Source: an uncultured Rhodospirillaceae bacterium | Lineage (GTDB): Bacteria; Pseudomonadota; Alphaproteobacteria; Rhodospirillales; UBA2165 | Direction: 5' to 3' | DNA: 64,000 nucleotides | Assembly (NCBI GenBank): GCA_913020445.1 | Contig: CAJWAR010000007.1 | Span: 1 to 64,000 of the forward strand | Shown: positions 8,449-19,020 of the stretch, in pieces | How the letters are laid out: each line of letters begins with the position of its first letter | Numbering within the stretch: the first letter of the stretch is position 1 | Translations under genes and position numbers: made by a program | The notes under the pieces: model-generated | Database searches by the model: none | What the model was told of the DNA's origin: nothing | Seen by the model: only the letters and a program-made list of their open reading frames with translations

Positions 8449-8838
8449 TTAGAGATCTTCGCCGAGTTCCTTATCGCTCACATTATCATCAAAGCTTGGC
8501 GCTTTTTCAGCTGGAGCTTCGCCGGTGGCGGCAATATTCGGCGTGTAATTTTCAGAAAATTCATCACCTGCCGACAACAGATCCATTTCTTCTTCGTCCG
8601 GCTCATCGGGCTCAACATATTTTTGCAAACCTTTGACCAGACTTTCTTCGATCTCTTCAAGATCAAGGGTTTCTTCGGCGATTTCACGTAAGGCGATTAC
8701 CGGATTTTTATCATTATCGCGTTCTACGGTCAGTTCGGCACCGGAAGACAATGTGCGGGCGCGCTGCGCCGCCAACATGACGAGTTCAAAGCGATTGTCG
8801 ATTTTTTCAATGCAATCTTCGACGGTAACACGAGCCAT
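8449..8838 (-). CDS. rpoZ: DNA-directed RNA polymerase omega subunit
   Basis: [33 protein letters not shown]; start placed at internal ATG 8838. Confidence 0.95.
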   Translation of the reverse strand: MARVTVEDCIEKIDNRFELVMLAAQRARTLSSGAELTVERDNDKNPVIALREIAEETLDLEEIEESLVKGLQKYVEPDEPDEEEMDLLSAGDEFSENYTPNIAATGEAPAEKAPSFDDNVSDKELGEDL

Positions 8839-8966
8839 TATGGTTCTCCTTGACGTTCCGGCGGCGTCAAAATGGAAGGCGCCGGTCCGATGAAACGCGT
8901 ATTTTGATGTGAGGTCCGGCATATATAAGCTGGAATTTAGAAAACGCAAGCAATTAACGACGCAAT

Positions 8967-9458
8967 TCAGGCTGAAATGCGGGTAATATCCTGGTCGGTA
9001 AGCGTGGCTAGAATTTCAGTAATTACCTGACCGGAAAAAGGATGCCGCCAATCTGGCGCAATTTCAGCGATTGGCTGGACGACAAACGCTCGCTCTGCAA
9101 GCCGCGGGTGAGGCAGGGTCAGATGCTCGCTTTCAATTGTCTCAGTATTAAAACTCAACAGATCAAGATCAATAATTCGCGCTGCATTGGGCACTGATCT
9201 TTGCCGTCCCATGTCGATTTCTATGGCTAACAAAACATTGAGAAGTTGCGAACTATCCAATTTTGTTTCAACGGCAATAACCCCGTTAACGAAATTAGGT
9301 TGTGCCGATGCTGGTATCGGCGCTGTTTCATACCAACTTGATCGAGCTAAAATATCAACACGATTTCGGCTGATTATATCGACTGCCGCCTCACAGACCG
9401 AAATAGGCAGACCGTAGATATCTGATGAAAGGTTTGACCCAATGCCGATAAATATCAT
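8967..9458 (-). CDS. folK: 2-amino-4-hydroxy-6-hydroxymethyldihydropteridine pyrophosphokinase
   Basis: IGSNLSS N-terminus, [11 protein letters not shown] and [12 protein letters not shown] motifs. Confidence 0.93.
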   Translation of the reverse strand: MIFIGIGSNLSSDIYGLPISVCEAAVDIISRNRVDILARSSWYETAPIPASAQPNFVNGVIAVETKLDSSQLLNVLLAIEIDMGRQRSVPNAARIIDLDLLSFNTETIESEHLTLPHPRLAERAFVVQPIAEIAPDWRHPFSGQVITEILATLTDQDITRISA

Positions 9459-9664
9459 GAAATTAACTATTTCCGGGATTATTGATCAATGAAAATATTT
9501 ATACACGAATACGTGTGATTTCTAGGGTATTTCACAATACTTATTGTGCATAGTGTAAGATAGTATAGTTACCAAGGTGAATAAATCACTGTTACTAGAA
9601 ATACATACTTAATTTCGAATTATTTTATTCAAAAATGTTTATTCTAGGACCAAGGAATTTTATT

Positions 9665-10303
9665 ATGAATTTTCATTCAAACGAAAGAATAGCACTATTT
9701 ATTGATGGCTCAAATTTGTATGCCGCGGCCCGCGCTTTAGGTTTTGATATAGATTACAAACGCATGCTCGAAGTATTTGAAGAGCAGGCAATCATGGTTC
9801 GCGCGTTCTATTATACCGCATTGGTTGAAGATCAGGAATTCTCGCCGATCCGACCGCTCGTCGATTGGCTCGATTACAATGGTTACACAATGGTGACCAA
9901 ACCGACCAAAGAGTTCACCGATCCTACCGGGCGCCGTAAAATCAAAGGCAATATGGATATCGAATTGGCGATCGACGTCATGGAGATGCTTGATCATCTG
10001 GATCATATTGTATTGTTCTCTGGTGATGGTGATTTCCGCCGTTTGGTTGAGGCCGCCCAACGCCAAGGCAAGCGTGTCACCGTCATCAGTACGGTGAAGT
10101 CTAAACCGCCGATGGTTGCCGATGAATTACGCCGCCAGTCTGATTACTTTATTGAATTGCAAGATTTGCAGGAAGAGATAGCCCGCAAAGCCGGACAATC
10201 TGATCATCCACAGCCGCATCACGACAACGAAGATATCGATGACGACGACGATGATGATCTGATGCCGTTACGCGATGATGACGAATATTTCGGCAACGCT
10301 TAA
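9665..10303 (+). CDS. NYN domain (LabA/DUF88-like) protein
   Basis: ALFIDGSNLYAAARALGFDIDYKRML, LFSGDGDF motifs; acidic C-terminal tail; start at internal ATG. Confidence 0.88.
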   Translation: MNFHSNERIALFIDGSNLYAAARALGFDIDYKRMLEVFEEQAIMVRAFYYTALVEDQEFSPIRPLVDWLDYNGYTMVTKPTKEFTDPTGRRKIKGNMDIELAIDVMEMLDHLDHIVLFSGDGDFRRLVEAAQRQGKRVTVISTVKSKPPMVADELRRQSDYFIELQDLQEEIARKAGQSDHPQPHHDNEDIDDDDDDDLMPLRDDDEYFGNA

Positions 10304-10321
10304 GACTATTTCAGAATATAA

Positions 10322-10972
10322 TTGGTTGTGACTTCTAATTTACCGGCTCGACCAGATCGTGATTGTGCCGAGTGTCCTCGTCTCCGCGCTTTTCTGCTCG
10401 AAAATAGAGAAAAATATCCGGCCTGGCATAATGCGCCGGTTGATTCCTTTGGCGACATCAATGGTGAGATTCTGATAGTTGGTTTAGCTCCCGGTCTTAA
10501 AGGAGCTAACCGTACCGGACGTCCCTTCACCGGCGACTATGCGGGTGATCTGCTGTACGACACATTATTGAAATACGATTTGGCGGAGGGTGAATACAAA
10601 GCTGATCCCGAAGATGGGCTTAAGCTCAATAATTGCCGGATCACCAATGCCGTCCGTTGCCTGCCGCCGGAGAATAAACCAATCGGCGCTGAAGTGAAAA
10701 ACTGTGCGCCCTTCCTGATCAGCGAAATTCAAACCATGCCGAATTTGAAAGTTGTGCTGGCGCTCGGCGGCTTGGCGCATGGCGCAATTTTGACCGTACT
10801 GGAAAAACGCAAAGCGCTTTATAAATTTGGCCACAACGTTTTCCATGAATTGGATGAGGTCGTACTGGCCAATAGTTATCACTGCTCGCGCTACAATACG
10901 AACACCGGGCGTCTCACTGAACAAATGTTTCATGACGTCTTTGACAAAATTCAGGCACACTTGAGACAATAA
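10322..10972 (+). CDS. Uracil-DNA glycosylase family protein
   Basis: CAECPRL, GLAPGLKGANRTGRPFTGDYAGDLLY motifs. Confidence 0.88.
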   Translation: MVVTSNLPARPDRDCAECPRLRAFLLENREKYPAWHNAPVDSFGDINGEILIVGLAPGLKGANRTGRPFTGDYAGDLLYDTLLKYDLAEGEYKADPEDGLKLNNCRITNAVRCLPPENKPIGAEVKNCAPFLISEIQTMPNLKVVLALGGLAHGAILTVLEKRKALYKFGHNVFHELDEVVLANSYHCSRYNTNTGRLTEQMFHDVFDKIQAHLRQ

Positions 10973-11056
10973 CTCGCCGACTATATGTTTTTCCTTACCA
11001 ATTCATGTGTTATATGCCACATCAATTAAAGTTTAGAATATTAACGGAGTCTCTTT

Positions 11057-11665
11057 GTGGAAATTGTTTGCCTTGATCTCGAAGGCGTCCTTATCCCTGA
11101 AATTTGGATCGGCGTTGCGGAAAAAACGGGTATTGACGCGTTGCGCGATACGACACGGGATATCCCGGATTATGATGAGCTGATGCAGCAACGCCTGCGC
11201 ATCATGGATGAGAACGGGCTCGGCCTGCCGATCATTCAGGAGGTGATCGATAGTCTCGATCCGCTTGAGGGTGCGCCTGAATTTATGGCCTGGCTGCGCG
11301 CGCATTTTCAGGTCGTTATTCTGTCCGACACCTTTTATGAATTTGGCGAATCATTTATGCGCAAGCTCGATTGGCCAACGCTGTTTTGTCATCGCCTAGA
11401 GACGAATGCCGAAGGCAAGATCGTAAATTATCATTTACGGATAAAAGATCATAAACGCGAAGCGGTAAAATCATTGCATGATTTAAACTTTACCGTCTTT
11501 GCTGCCGGTGATTCTTATAATGATACCTCAATGCTCAACGAAGCGGATCAAGGTATCCTTTTTAAAGCCCCTGGCCATGTTATCGAAGAGTTTCCACAAT
11601 TCCCGTCAGTCAACAGTTATGCGGAATTACGCGCTGAACTGGAAAAAGCCAGCCCGCGTTTTTAA
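11057..11665 (+). CDS. thrH: ThrH-type phosphoserine phosphatase/homoserine phosphotransferase
   Basis: 202 aa HAD protein, CLDLEGVLIPEIW, GDSYNDTSML. Confidence 0.9.
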   Translation: MEIVCLDLEGVLIPEIWIGVAEKTGIDALRDTTRDIPDYDELMQQRLRIMDENGLGLPIIQEVIDSLDPLEGAPEFMAWLRAHFQVVILSDTFYEFGESFMRKLDWPTLFCHRLETNAEGKIVNYHLRIKDHKREAVKSLHDLNFTVFAAGDSYNDTSMLNEADQGILFKAPGHVIEEFPQFPSVNSYAELRAELEKASPRF

Positions 11666-11892
11666 GCTTCGTCTTCCAGCACTGGTTCCAACATTTTGTG
11701 GAGATGCACGATGACGTATTTATAATGGGCATCATCGACTTTGCTATGACTGGCGCCTTTCCAGGCCGCAAGCGCTGTCGCGTAGCTTGGATACATGCCA
11801 ACACAGTCTATGTTGTCAATATCGACAAAGTCCGTTCCAGCGGGATCTGATACCACGCCACCAAAAACGAGATGGATTAGAGATTCGGACAT
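11662..11892 (-). CDS. DUF4170-like small protein
   Basis: 76 aa LVFGGVV...GMYPSYATALAAWKGASHSKVDDAHYKYVIVHLHKML. Confidence 0.75.
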   Translation of the reverse strand: MSESLIHLVFGGVVSDPAGTDFVDIDNIDCVGMYPSYATALAAWKGASHSKVDDAHYKYVIVHLHKMLEPVLEDEA

Positions 11893-12075
11893 ATTTCACC
11901 AATTTTTCGTTTGCGATTAAAAAAAATTTGACTGTCGACTTGCGATATCTCTCGATACACTCAGGCCCAATTAAGGCGTCGCAGCTATTATGTGTATAGA
12001 TAGTGCAATTTATCAGCGGGACAAGAAATTTTTGCGAATAGATCGCATTAACGTTTTAAAACTATAGGAAAAAAT

Positions 12076-12771
12076 ATGATTGATGTTTATTCGTGGCCAA
12101 CGCCAAACGGCCGAAAAATCCATATCATGCTGGAAGAAACCGGTCTCGACTATATGGTCCATGCGGTTAATATTGGTAAAGGCGATCAATTTAAACCCGA
12201 TTTTATGAAGCTTTCGCCAAATCACCGAATTCCCGCAATTCTTGATCATGATGGGCCGGATGGTAAACCGATTGGGCTTTTCGAATCCGGCGCAATTCTT
12301 ATCTATCTTGCTGATAAAACCGGCCGGTTTCTGCCCGAAGAGCCACGCGCTAAATATGAGACCTTACAGTGGCTAATGTTCCAAATGGGCGGGGTCGGTC
12401 CAATGTTTGGCCAATCCAATCATTTTTCCCATTATGCCGTTGATAAAATTCCCTATGCGATAGATCGCTATCACAATGAATGTAAGCGTCTTTATGGGGT
12501 CATGGATAAACGGCTTGGTGAAGCTGAGTATCTCGCTGGTGACGGTTATACGATTGCTGATATAGCGACCCACCCCTGGGCCCAGGGCTTCGAACGCCGC
12601 GACGTCGACATTACTGAATATCCTAACGTAAAACGCTGGATTGAGGTTATTCATGAGCGCCCGGCCGTCATTCGCGGCAATGAGGTCCTGGCAAACGAAC
12701 GCTCTTCCGGTAACTTTACGGCCGAAGAACGGGAAGTATTATTTGGCAAAACCCAGTTCGAAAAACACTAA
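12076..12771 (+). CDS. Glutathione S-transferase (YfcG/YghU-like)
   Basis: WPTPNGRKIHIMLEETGL, NHRIPAILDHDG, SGAILIYLA. Confidence 0.9.
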   Translation: MIDVYSWPTPNGRKIHIMLEETGLDYMVHAVNIGKGDQFKPDFMKLSPNHRIPAILDHDGPDGKPIGLFESGAILIYLADKTGRFLPEEPRAKYETLQWLMFQMGGVGPMFGQSNHFSHYAVDKIPYAIDRYHNECKRLYGVMDKRLGEAEYLAGDGYTIADIATHPWAQGFERRDVDITEYPNVKRWIEVIHERPAVIRGNEVLANERSSGNFTAEEREVLFGKTQFEKH

Positions 12772-12792
12772 ATTCGTTATGGAGCAACCCGG

Positions 12793-13581
12793 ATGGCATT
12801 AGAATTAAATTTGCGCGGTAAAAAAGCCGTTATCACCGGGGCATCGGAGGGTATCGGCCGGGCTATCGCCTACCAGTTCGCCGAGGAAGGTATTGATCTC
12901 GCGTTGTCGGCGCGGAGCGAGGACAGGCTGGCGGAAGTAAAATCAACTTGCCAACAAGAGCATGGCGTCAAGGTTGATATCTATCCCCTGGATCTCAGTC
13001 AGAGCGCTGACCAAAAAGAGCTGGCCCGGCAAACCGCAGAGGCTGATATCTTGGTCAATAATGCGGGCGCCATTCCCAAAGGAAAAATCCATGAAATCGA
13101 TGAAGCGCAATGGCGCGAGGTCTGGGATTTGAAAGTCTTCGGCTATATCAATCTCAGCCGCGACTATTATGGCTTCATGAAAGCCCGGGGCGATGGTGTG
13201 ATCATCAATATTATCGGCACCGGCGGTGAAAAGCCGGTATCCGATTACATCGCCGGCAGTACCGGTAATGCCGCCCTCATGGCCTTTACCCGGGCCCTTG
13301 GCGGCGATAGCCACATTGACGGCATCCGCGTCGTCGGCCTTAACCCCGGGCCGGTTTCAACTGATAAATTAGTCTCAATGATGAAAAAGGCCGCCCTCGA
13401 CAAATGGGGCGATGAAAGCCGCTATCAGGAGTTCTATGAACCCTTTGCCTTTAACCGGGTGGCCACACCCGCAGAAATCGCCACCATGGCCGTTTTCTTG
13501 GCCTCTCCCTTATCCGCCTATACCAGTGGCACGATTGTAACTGTCGACGGCGGTATGGTGAACAAAGGGCCGTTGTTTTAA
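12793..13581 (+). CDS. Short-chain dehydrogenase/reductase
   Basis: ITGASEGIGRAIA, NNAG motifs. Confidence 0.9.
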   Translation: MALELNLRGKKAVITGASEGIGRAIAYQFAEEGIDLALSARSEDRLAEVKSTCQQEHGVKVDIYPLDLSQSADQKELARQTAEADILVNNAGAIPKGKIHEIDEAQWREVWDLKVFGYINLSRDYYGFMKARGDGVIINIIGTGGEKPVSDYIAGSTGNAALMAFTRALGGDSHIDGIRVVGLNPGPVSTDKLVSMMKKAALDKWGDESRYQEFYEPFAFNRVATPAEIATMAVFLASPLSAYTSGTIVTVDGGMVNKGPLF

Positions 13582-13588
13582 TACCGCG

Positions 13589-14269
13589 TTAATTTGGCCC
13601 GTAAATGATTTCTTTGGTCCGGCCGCTATCGTTTAGCTTGATAAGAATTTTCTCCATTGCCGGAATAAGGCGCCGGTGTTTAACATTGAGAAAGTGATAG
13701 AGTGTTACGACCTCAATTGGCGGCCGCAAAACCGCAATCTTGCCAACTTCCGACACAAACCGGTTTGCATCTGATGTGACTATTATCCCAACATTAATCC
13801 GCCCAGCCTTCACCATTTTTGCGATCGTAACAGGGTCTTTTGCCGTCAACGCGTTCATATTTTTGGTTCTGACATCCAACAACCTGTAGCCGCGTGGGTA
13901 ACCGATGCGATGTTTCGCTATTTCCTCCCACGAGCTCAACCAATGTTTTGATTTCGAATTGACGATGGCAGAAAAACTGAGTGCAAATATTGGTTCTTTG
14001 ACACGAACGAGATTTGGATACTCGGTTTCAGCTCCCGTGACACGAGCCATCTCGGCATCAGACGTTCCGTTGTTGACCTCTATCAGGCTTCGTTTGGCAG
14101 GCCGGACAACGAGCTCAATATCGTGCCCAACCTGCCGGTAAACTTCTTTCAACAGGCGGAAAATTGCCGCGGATTCGGGAAATACCGGGGCTGAGATTTT
14201 AAGCGTTTTGGCATTGGCTGATTGGACCGATACCGAACACAAAACCAGAAGAGTAAAAATTAACCGCAT
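13589..14269 (-). CDS. Periplasmic substrate-binding-like protein (SBP family 3)
   Basis: 226 aa with signal peptide; ABC SBP-like sequence. Confidence 0.7.
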   Translation of the reverse strand: MRLIFTLLVLCSVSVQSANAKTLKISAPVFPESAAIFRLLKEVYRQVGHDIELVVRPAKRSLIEVNNGTSDAEMARVTGAETEYPNLVRVKEPIFALSFSAIVNSKSKHWLSSWEEIAKHRIGYPRGYRLLDVRTKNMNALTAKDPVTIAKMVKAGRINVGIIVTSDANRFVSEVGKIAVLRPPIEVVTLYHFLNVKHRRLIPAMEKILIKLNDSGRTKEIIYGPN

Positions 14270-14507
14270 GCTGCCACCAATTCTTTGATCCCAATTACTG
14301 TCGCGACAATAACTTAGTAGCAGACTTGGAGAAAATAAAATGGGAATTGCTCATTTCAACATATAAAAGAAAGAATAATATGTCTATGCTCGTATTAATT
14401 AAAATAATCAATTTTTCCCAGTTTTCTGGTCATTTAAACTGTCTAAATTAGTGATATTTTTAGACTGTCCATTTTTATATGTACAAATACGTATATAGAC
14501 AGTATAA

Positions 14508-16085
14508 ATGCTTGATAGAGAAGAATTCTTTATGACAATTGGACTATTGTACACACGTTTGGGGGGCCAGAAAGGAATGTTAAGCAGTAAGGAATTATTA
14601 GAAAAAGCCGGGGTGTCGCGGGCGACACTTAATAACTATATCGGCATGGGATTGATCCCGAAACCGGTGGTTAAAAACCCCGACTCCGCAGATGATAAAG
14701 CAAGACGTTTGGGTTATTTCCCGGCTGAGTCACTCGACCGTCTCCGTGAAATAGACGAAATGAAAAAGCGCGGCATGCGCATGGCCGATATCGTCGCGGT
14801 ATTGACCAAGGGTAATCGCGAAATTCCCCCAAGTAAAAAGGCAACCGCCAGCGCAAACTTACCCGAACCGCCCTCCTCTACTACCGTGAAGGACAGCGGT
14901 CTCCAATTAACCATCGATAAGCTCGAACAGCCGGCCTATCTGGTTAACAATAAATTTGAGATCGAATGGTCCAACATCGATGCGGAAACAGAAATCTTCA
15001 GCCAATATGGCGGTCTCTCGAGTGATATTGTCGACCGCAACATTTTTCGTCTGCTTTTTGAAGGTGACCAGGTAGCCGTTGCCGAAAGCCGCGATGAAAT
15101 TCTAAAATTTCACCTCTCCATCGCCAAGACAAGATTGTCAAAATCGGCGCTTTTAATGGCTAATCCCCAATTGGATACGGCCGAGTTTGAAGAACTCTCC
15201 GGTCTGTACGAGGAAGTCGAGCCGATCGAAAGCCGGGCGCTGCGCGATACTGAAATTAACTTTGCGCCCCGTGGCGAGGAACATCGTCTCTACCGGCTCT
15301 ATGCCAGTTTCTTCCGCGAAGGCATTTTCTTTACCTATGTCCCGGTTGGGTTGGAAGATCAATCGATCATCACCTTATTATCGCGGCGCGATCTGGTTAT
15401 TCGTGATCTGCTGAAAAGCCGTAAACCCTATATGACGCCGCTGGCGGTGCTGGTCGCCGACCTTCAGGATTCGGTCAAAATTTGCGCCGAGCTGCCGCCG
15501 GAAGAATATTTTGAGCTGATCAATCAAGTGTGGGGCACGATGGAGCCGATCTTCCGTCAGTTCTACGCCACCCACGGCAAACACGTTGGCGATGGCATGG
15601 TCTACTATTTCTTTCCGCAGCCGGACTGCAATTACATCTTTAACGCCATTCAGTGTTCCTATCAGATGAAAGAGGCAATGAAGGCGATCAGTCATGAGTG
15701 GCGGAGTAAGAAAAATTGGGCTAATGAGCTGAGATTAAATACTGGCCTGGATGAGGGGCAAGAATGGTTTGGCGCCTATCAAACCCCTACTCACCTTGAG
15801 TTTACGGTCCTTGGCGACACCATTAACCGGGCCGCCCGCTTGAGTGATTTCGCCCGTGACAGCTCGATCTGGGTAACCAAGAATTTGATCGCGACAATGG
15901 CCGGTGATGACCGGGAAAAAATAACCTATGGCATTCGCCGGAAAAGTGCCGATGGGCAGGAAGTCCTTGTGCCCTCCACTTTTGGCCGGGTATCGAATTT
16001 GATCGACCTCACTGATCCGCGCAATCTCAAGCTCAATGATATCGGTGTGCTGCCGGTGACGGAGATTATTGATCTGGCGGATTAA
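14508..16085 (+). CDS. MerR-type HTH fused to class III adenylate/guanylate cyclase
   Basis: N-terminal LSSKELLEKAGVSRATLNNYIGMGLIPKP; C-terminal cyclase VLVADLQDS...GKHVGDGMVYYF...FTVLGDTINRAARLSD. Confidence 0.85.
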   Translation: MLDREEFFMTIGLLYTRLGGQKGMLSSKELLEKAGVSRATLNNYIGMGLIPKPVVKNPDSADDKARRLGYFPAESLDRLREIDEMKKRGMRMADIVAVLTKGNREIPPSKKATASANLPEPPSSTTVKDSGLQLTIDKLEQPAYLVNNKFEIEWSNIDAETEIFSQYGGLSSDIVDRNIFRLLFEGDQVAVAESRDEILKFHLSIAKTRLSKSALLMANPQLDTAEFEELSGLYEEVEPIESRALRDTEINFAPRGEEHRLYRLYASFFREGIFFTYVPVGLEDQSIITLLSRRDLVIRDLLKSRKPYMTPLAVLVADLQDSVKICAELPPEEYFELINQVWGTMEPIFRQFYATHGKHVGDGMVYYFFPQPDCNYIFNAIQCSYQMKEAMKAISHEWRSKKNWANELRLNTGLDEGQEWFGAYQTPTHLEFTVLGDTINRAARLSDFARDSSIWVTKNLIATMAGDDREKITYGIRRKSADGQEVLVPSTFGRVSNLIDLTDPRNLKLNDIGVLPVTEIIDLAD

Positions 16086-16099
16086 TTTTGGTGTTTTTT

Positions 16100-16156
16100 G
16101 GGGACATTTTTTTGGCTTGATCTATCGGTCCCTGAGACGGTGACCAAAGTGTCCCC
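16100..16156. repeat. 57-bp element, inverted copy of 17330-17386
   Basis: ggggacatttttttggc...gagacggtgaccaaagtgtcccc; reverse complement matches 17330-17386 closely. Confidence 0.85.
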
Positions 16157-16447
16157 TTTGGGCAGCCTTATCATTGATGGTTTTTGAGGCCTGGAACTTC
16201 GGTATCTGGTTTGTTGAAACATCGTGCCAACATATTCGGCTCTCGGGTATTATTATCGAGTTAGAATTAAATTGGGTATTGTGTCCCCGGAGAATAATTA
16301 GTTGTTCCTTCCGGACAATCTATTCATTTTATTCAGCCTATATCAGCCTGATACATATATTCTAACAAGATTATTTGTAATTTTGAGCAACTAGGTAAAA
16401 ACAATATAAATGACCTCTAACTAAGGTGAAGGCAGGAACGTGGTGAC

Positions 16448-17143
16448 ATGAGAAAAAACGCTAAACCAATCGTTCGCTACCCTCTTTCAGGAAGCGGACC
16501 ATTGATCAGCTTAATTGCTTGGATGGCTGAGCAACATTTTAGTGTTCTGGTAGGTGTTTGGTGGACGAAAATACCCTGGGGGTGGCTCACTTTGATTTTA
16601 GCCTCCTTTTTTGTTGGTCAATTGTTGGCGGACTGGGTAAATAAAAATTCATGGCTTCGCCAGAAAATCGAACACCATCGTCGAATTTTTGAAATTGAAC
16701 AGATGTGGACCCCTCGTATTATAATAGATGAAGCAGGATATATTGGTGCGAAGGCTCGGCTTCGATTTGTTAAATCTGTCGAGAACGTGACAATTCTAGT
16801 TCAAGTTTTTGCCCTTTTGACAAATGGAAAGCCCAAGGAGCAAATAACTTGGGTTGTTGAAAAGAATATCTCATTGTCTGCCGGCGAACAGCGCGATATT
16901 TGTTTGGCGGTCGTTCCCCAAAAGTGGGGACAATACTATAGTGGATGGGGTGACAAGCCAAATCATTACGGGCATGTAGTACAAGGCTCAGAAAACTTGG
17001 TTTCTATTGAGGTAGAGTCAGGCAAATGGCGGCAAAATTTTAGGCTGAGACTTGATGCACCTTCACAAAATAGTGGAGCTAATGGATTATTGAATTTGCT
17101 CAGTGAAAACGACAATCCATTCGACATAAGTGAATTGCATTAG
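16448..17143 (+). CDS. Hypothetical membrane protein
   Basis: 231 aa ORF with two hydrophobic segments; no family recognised. Confidence 0.65.
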   Translation: MRKNAKPIVRYPLSGSGPLISLIAWMAEQHFSVLVGVWWTKIPWGWLTLILASFFVGQLLADWVNKNSWLRQKIEHHRRIFEIEQMWTPRIIIDEAGYIGAKARLRFVKSVENVTILVQVFALLTNGKPKEQITWVVEKNISLSAGEQRDICLAVVPQKWGQYYSGWGDKPNHYGHVVQGSENLVSIEVESGKWRQNFRLRLDAPSQNSGANGLLNLLSENDNPFDISELH

Positions 17144-17329
17144 GAGTGGGTTATCTACAGACATGGTCTTATGGCCTTGGCAGCAATCTCGCAATCTCGG
17201 GACATGGTACTTAACTTGCTTCCAACTTGGTAATATTTATCAAGATTTAGGTGTATCAGCACGATGTATCATCAAACCAGATATCGATGTTCCGACCCGC
17301 AAAATCTACTGATGATAAGGCTACCTGGA

Positions 17330-17386
17330 GGGGACACTTTGGTCACCGCCTCAGGCACCGCTGGATCGTGCCAAAAAAATGTCCCC
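17330..17386. repeat. 57-bp element, inverted partner of 16100-16156
   Basis: ggggacactttggtcaccgcctcaggcaccgctggatcgtgccaaaaaaatgtcccc; partial third copy cgtgccaaaaaaatgtcccc at 17451-17470. Confidence 0.85.
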
Positions 17387-17482
17387 AAGCATAATTTCGT
17401 AGGCTTTTCTCCAACCATCACCTTGGTCGAGAGTTTGGCAGCAGATAAAACGTGCCAAAAAAATGTCCCCAAAAATAATTCC

Positions 17483-17959
17483 TCAACCATTCCTACCCTT
17501 CATGATGCGGGCTTGGTCGCGTTTCCAGTCCCGGGCTTTATCGGTCTGGCGTTTATCGTATTGGCGTTTGCCTTTGGCCATGCCGAGATCGACTTTGAGC
17601 ATGCCGCGCTTATTGAAATAGAGCGACAATGGGACGATGGTCATGCCTTCCCGGTTGACCGCATTGAACATTTTCGCCAGCTCTTTTTTGTGCAGCAGCA
17701 GCTTGCGGGGCCGTCTGGTTTCATGCTGATCGCGCCCACCGGCCTGATATTCAGGGATATAGGCATTGATCAGAAATAGCTCGCCGCCCTCTTCCGACGC
17801 ATAAGCCTCTTCGATACTGGCACGGCCGGCACGGATAGATTTAATCTCGGTGCCTTGCAGGGCAATGCCGGCCTCGACATTATCCTCGATAAAATAGTTG
17901 TGGCGTGCCTTACGGTTCCGCGCCGCTATATTCTCGCTGGATTTTTTCTTTTTTGCCAT
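17483..17959 (-). CDS. smpB: SsrA-binding protein
   Basis: [42 protein letters not shown]. Confidence 0.97.
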   Translation of the reverse strand: MAKKKKSSENIAARNRKARHNYFIEDNVEAGIALQGTEIKSIRAGRASIEEAYASEEGGELFLINAYIPEYQAGGRDQHETRRPRKLLLHKKELAKMFNAVNREGMTIVPLSLYFNKRGMLKVDLGMAKGKRQYDKRQTDKARDWKRDQARIMKGRNG

Positions 17960-17970
17960 CGCATTAAAGA

Positions 17971-18846
17971 TTAAGACAGAATGCCGGCGCCTTTGAGGGC
18001 GTTTTTGACGGTTTCTTTGCTGCTATCAGCAATTTCGCAAATCGGCAGGCGCGCATCGGCTGCAGCAAGACCGAGCAATTCAGCCGCATATTTCACCGGT
18101 CCCGGACTGGTTTCGCAGAACATCGCCGAATGAACCGGCATTAAGAGGTCTTGCAATTCCATCGCGCGTGCAACGTTACCGTCAAGCCAAGCAGCCTGCA
18201 TTTCCGCACATAATTTTGGCGCAATATTGCCGGTCACCGAAATGCAGCCATGCCCGCCCCCGGCGTTAAACGGAATGGCCGTGCCATCTTCGCCAGAAAG
18301 CTGAACAAAGTCCTTGCCGCACGCCGCCGCGGTTAAAATCGGCCGGTTAAGGTCGCTGGTTGCGTCTTTGACACCAGCTATATTCGGCAATTCAGCCAGC
18401 CGCGCCATTGTCGCAACACTCATATCGACGATGCTGCGCGCCGGTATGTTGTAAATGATAACAGGAATGTCGGCCTGTGACTGAATGGCATCATAGTGGC
18501 GATACAACCCCTCTTGGGTCGGTTTGTTGTAATAAGGGGTAACCACCAAGGCAGCATCCGCGCCGGCAGACTTCGCGTGTTTGGAGAGCATGATCGCTTC
18601 TTCGGTCGAGTTAGAGCCGGCTCCAGCGATCACCGGCACCCGGCCCGCTGCCACTTCGATGCAAATTTCAACCACCCGCATATGTTCTTCATGGTTGAGG
18701 GTCGGCGATTCGCCGGTTGTGCCTACCGGTACCAAGCCATTCGTTCCCTCGGTAATCTGCCATTCGACAAAATTACGGAAAGCTTCCTCGTCGACCTGAC
18801 CGTCTTTGAACGGTGTGATGAGGGCGACGAACGATCCTTTAAACAT
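17971..18846 (-). CDS. dapA: 4-hydroxy-tetrahydrodipicolinate synthase
   Basis: [21 protein letters not shown] motifs. Confidence 0.97.
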   Translation of the reverse strand: MFKGSFVALITPFKDGQVDEEAFRNFVEWQITEGTNGLVPVGTTGESPTLNHEEHMRVVEICIEVAAGRVPVIAGAGSNSTEEAIMLSKHAKSAGADAALVVTPYYNKPTQEGLYRHYDAIQSQADIPVIIYNIPARSIVDMSVATMARLAELPNIAGVKDATSDLNRPILTAAACGKDFVQLSGEDGTAIPFNAGGGHGCISVTGNIAPKLCAEMQAAWLDGNVARAMELQDLLMPVHSAMFCETSPGPVKYAAELLGLAAADARLPICEIADSSKETVKNALKGAGILS

Positions 18847-19020
18847 ACTCTCTCTCCTAAAATTCGTGGCAGAACATAGCCCTAGCAGTTGTTGGCGGCA
18901 AGATGAGATGTATTTTTATTTTGATATTTCTTGGTTCCTTGATTGGTTCGGTTTCTACCACTAGACTCATTCTAACGATAAATTAATGATTTCAGGGAAG
19001 ATTGGGGTACGAGGAGACTG

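Noticed and set aside
8838-8949. N-terminal extension of RpoZ in the ORF track
   Set aside because: Omega normally begins MARVTVEDC; the upstream part is leader sequence.
17130-17312. 60-aa ORF overlapping the end of the membrane-protein gene
   Set aside because: No homology and no ribosome-binding site recognised; likely spurious.
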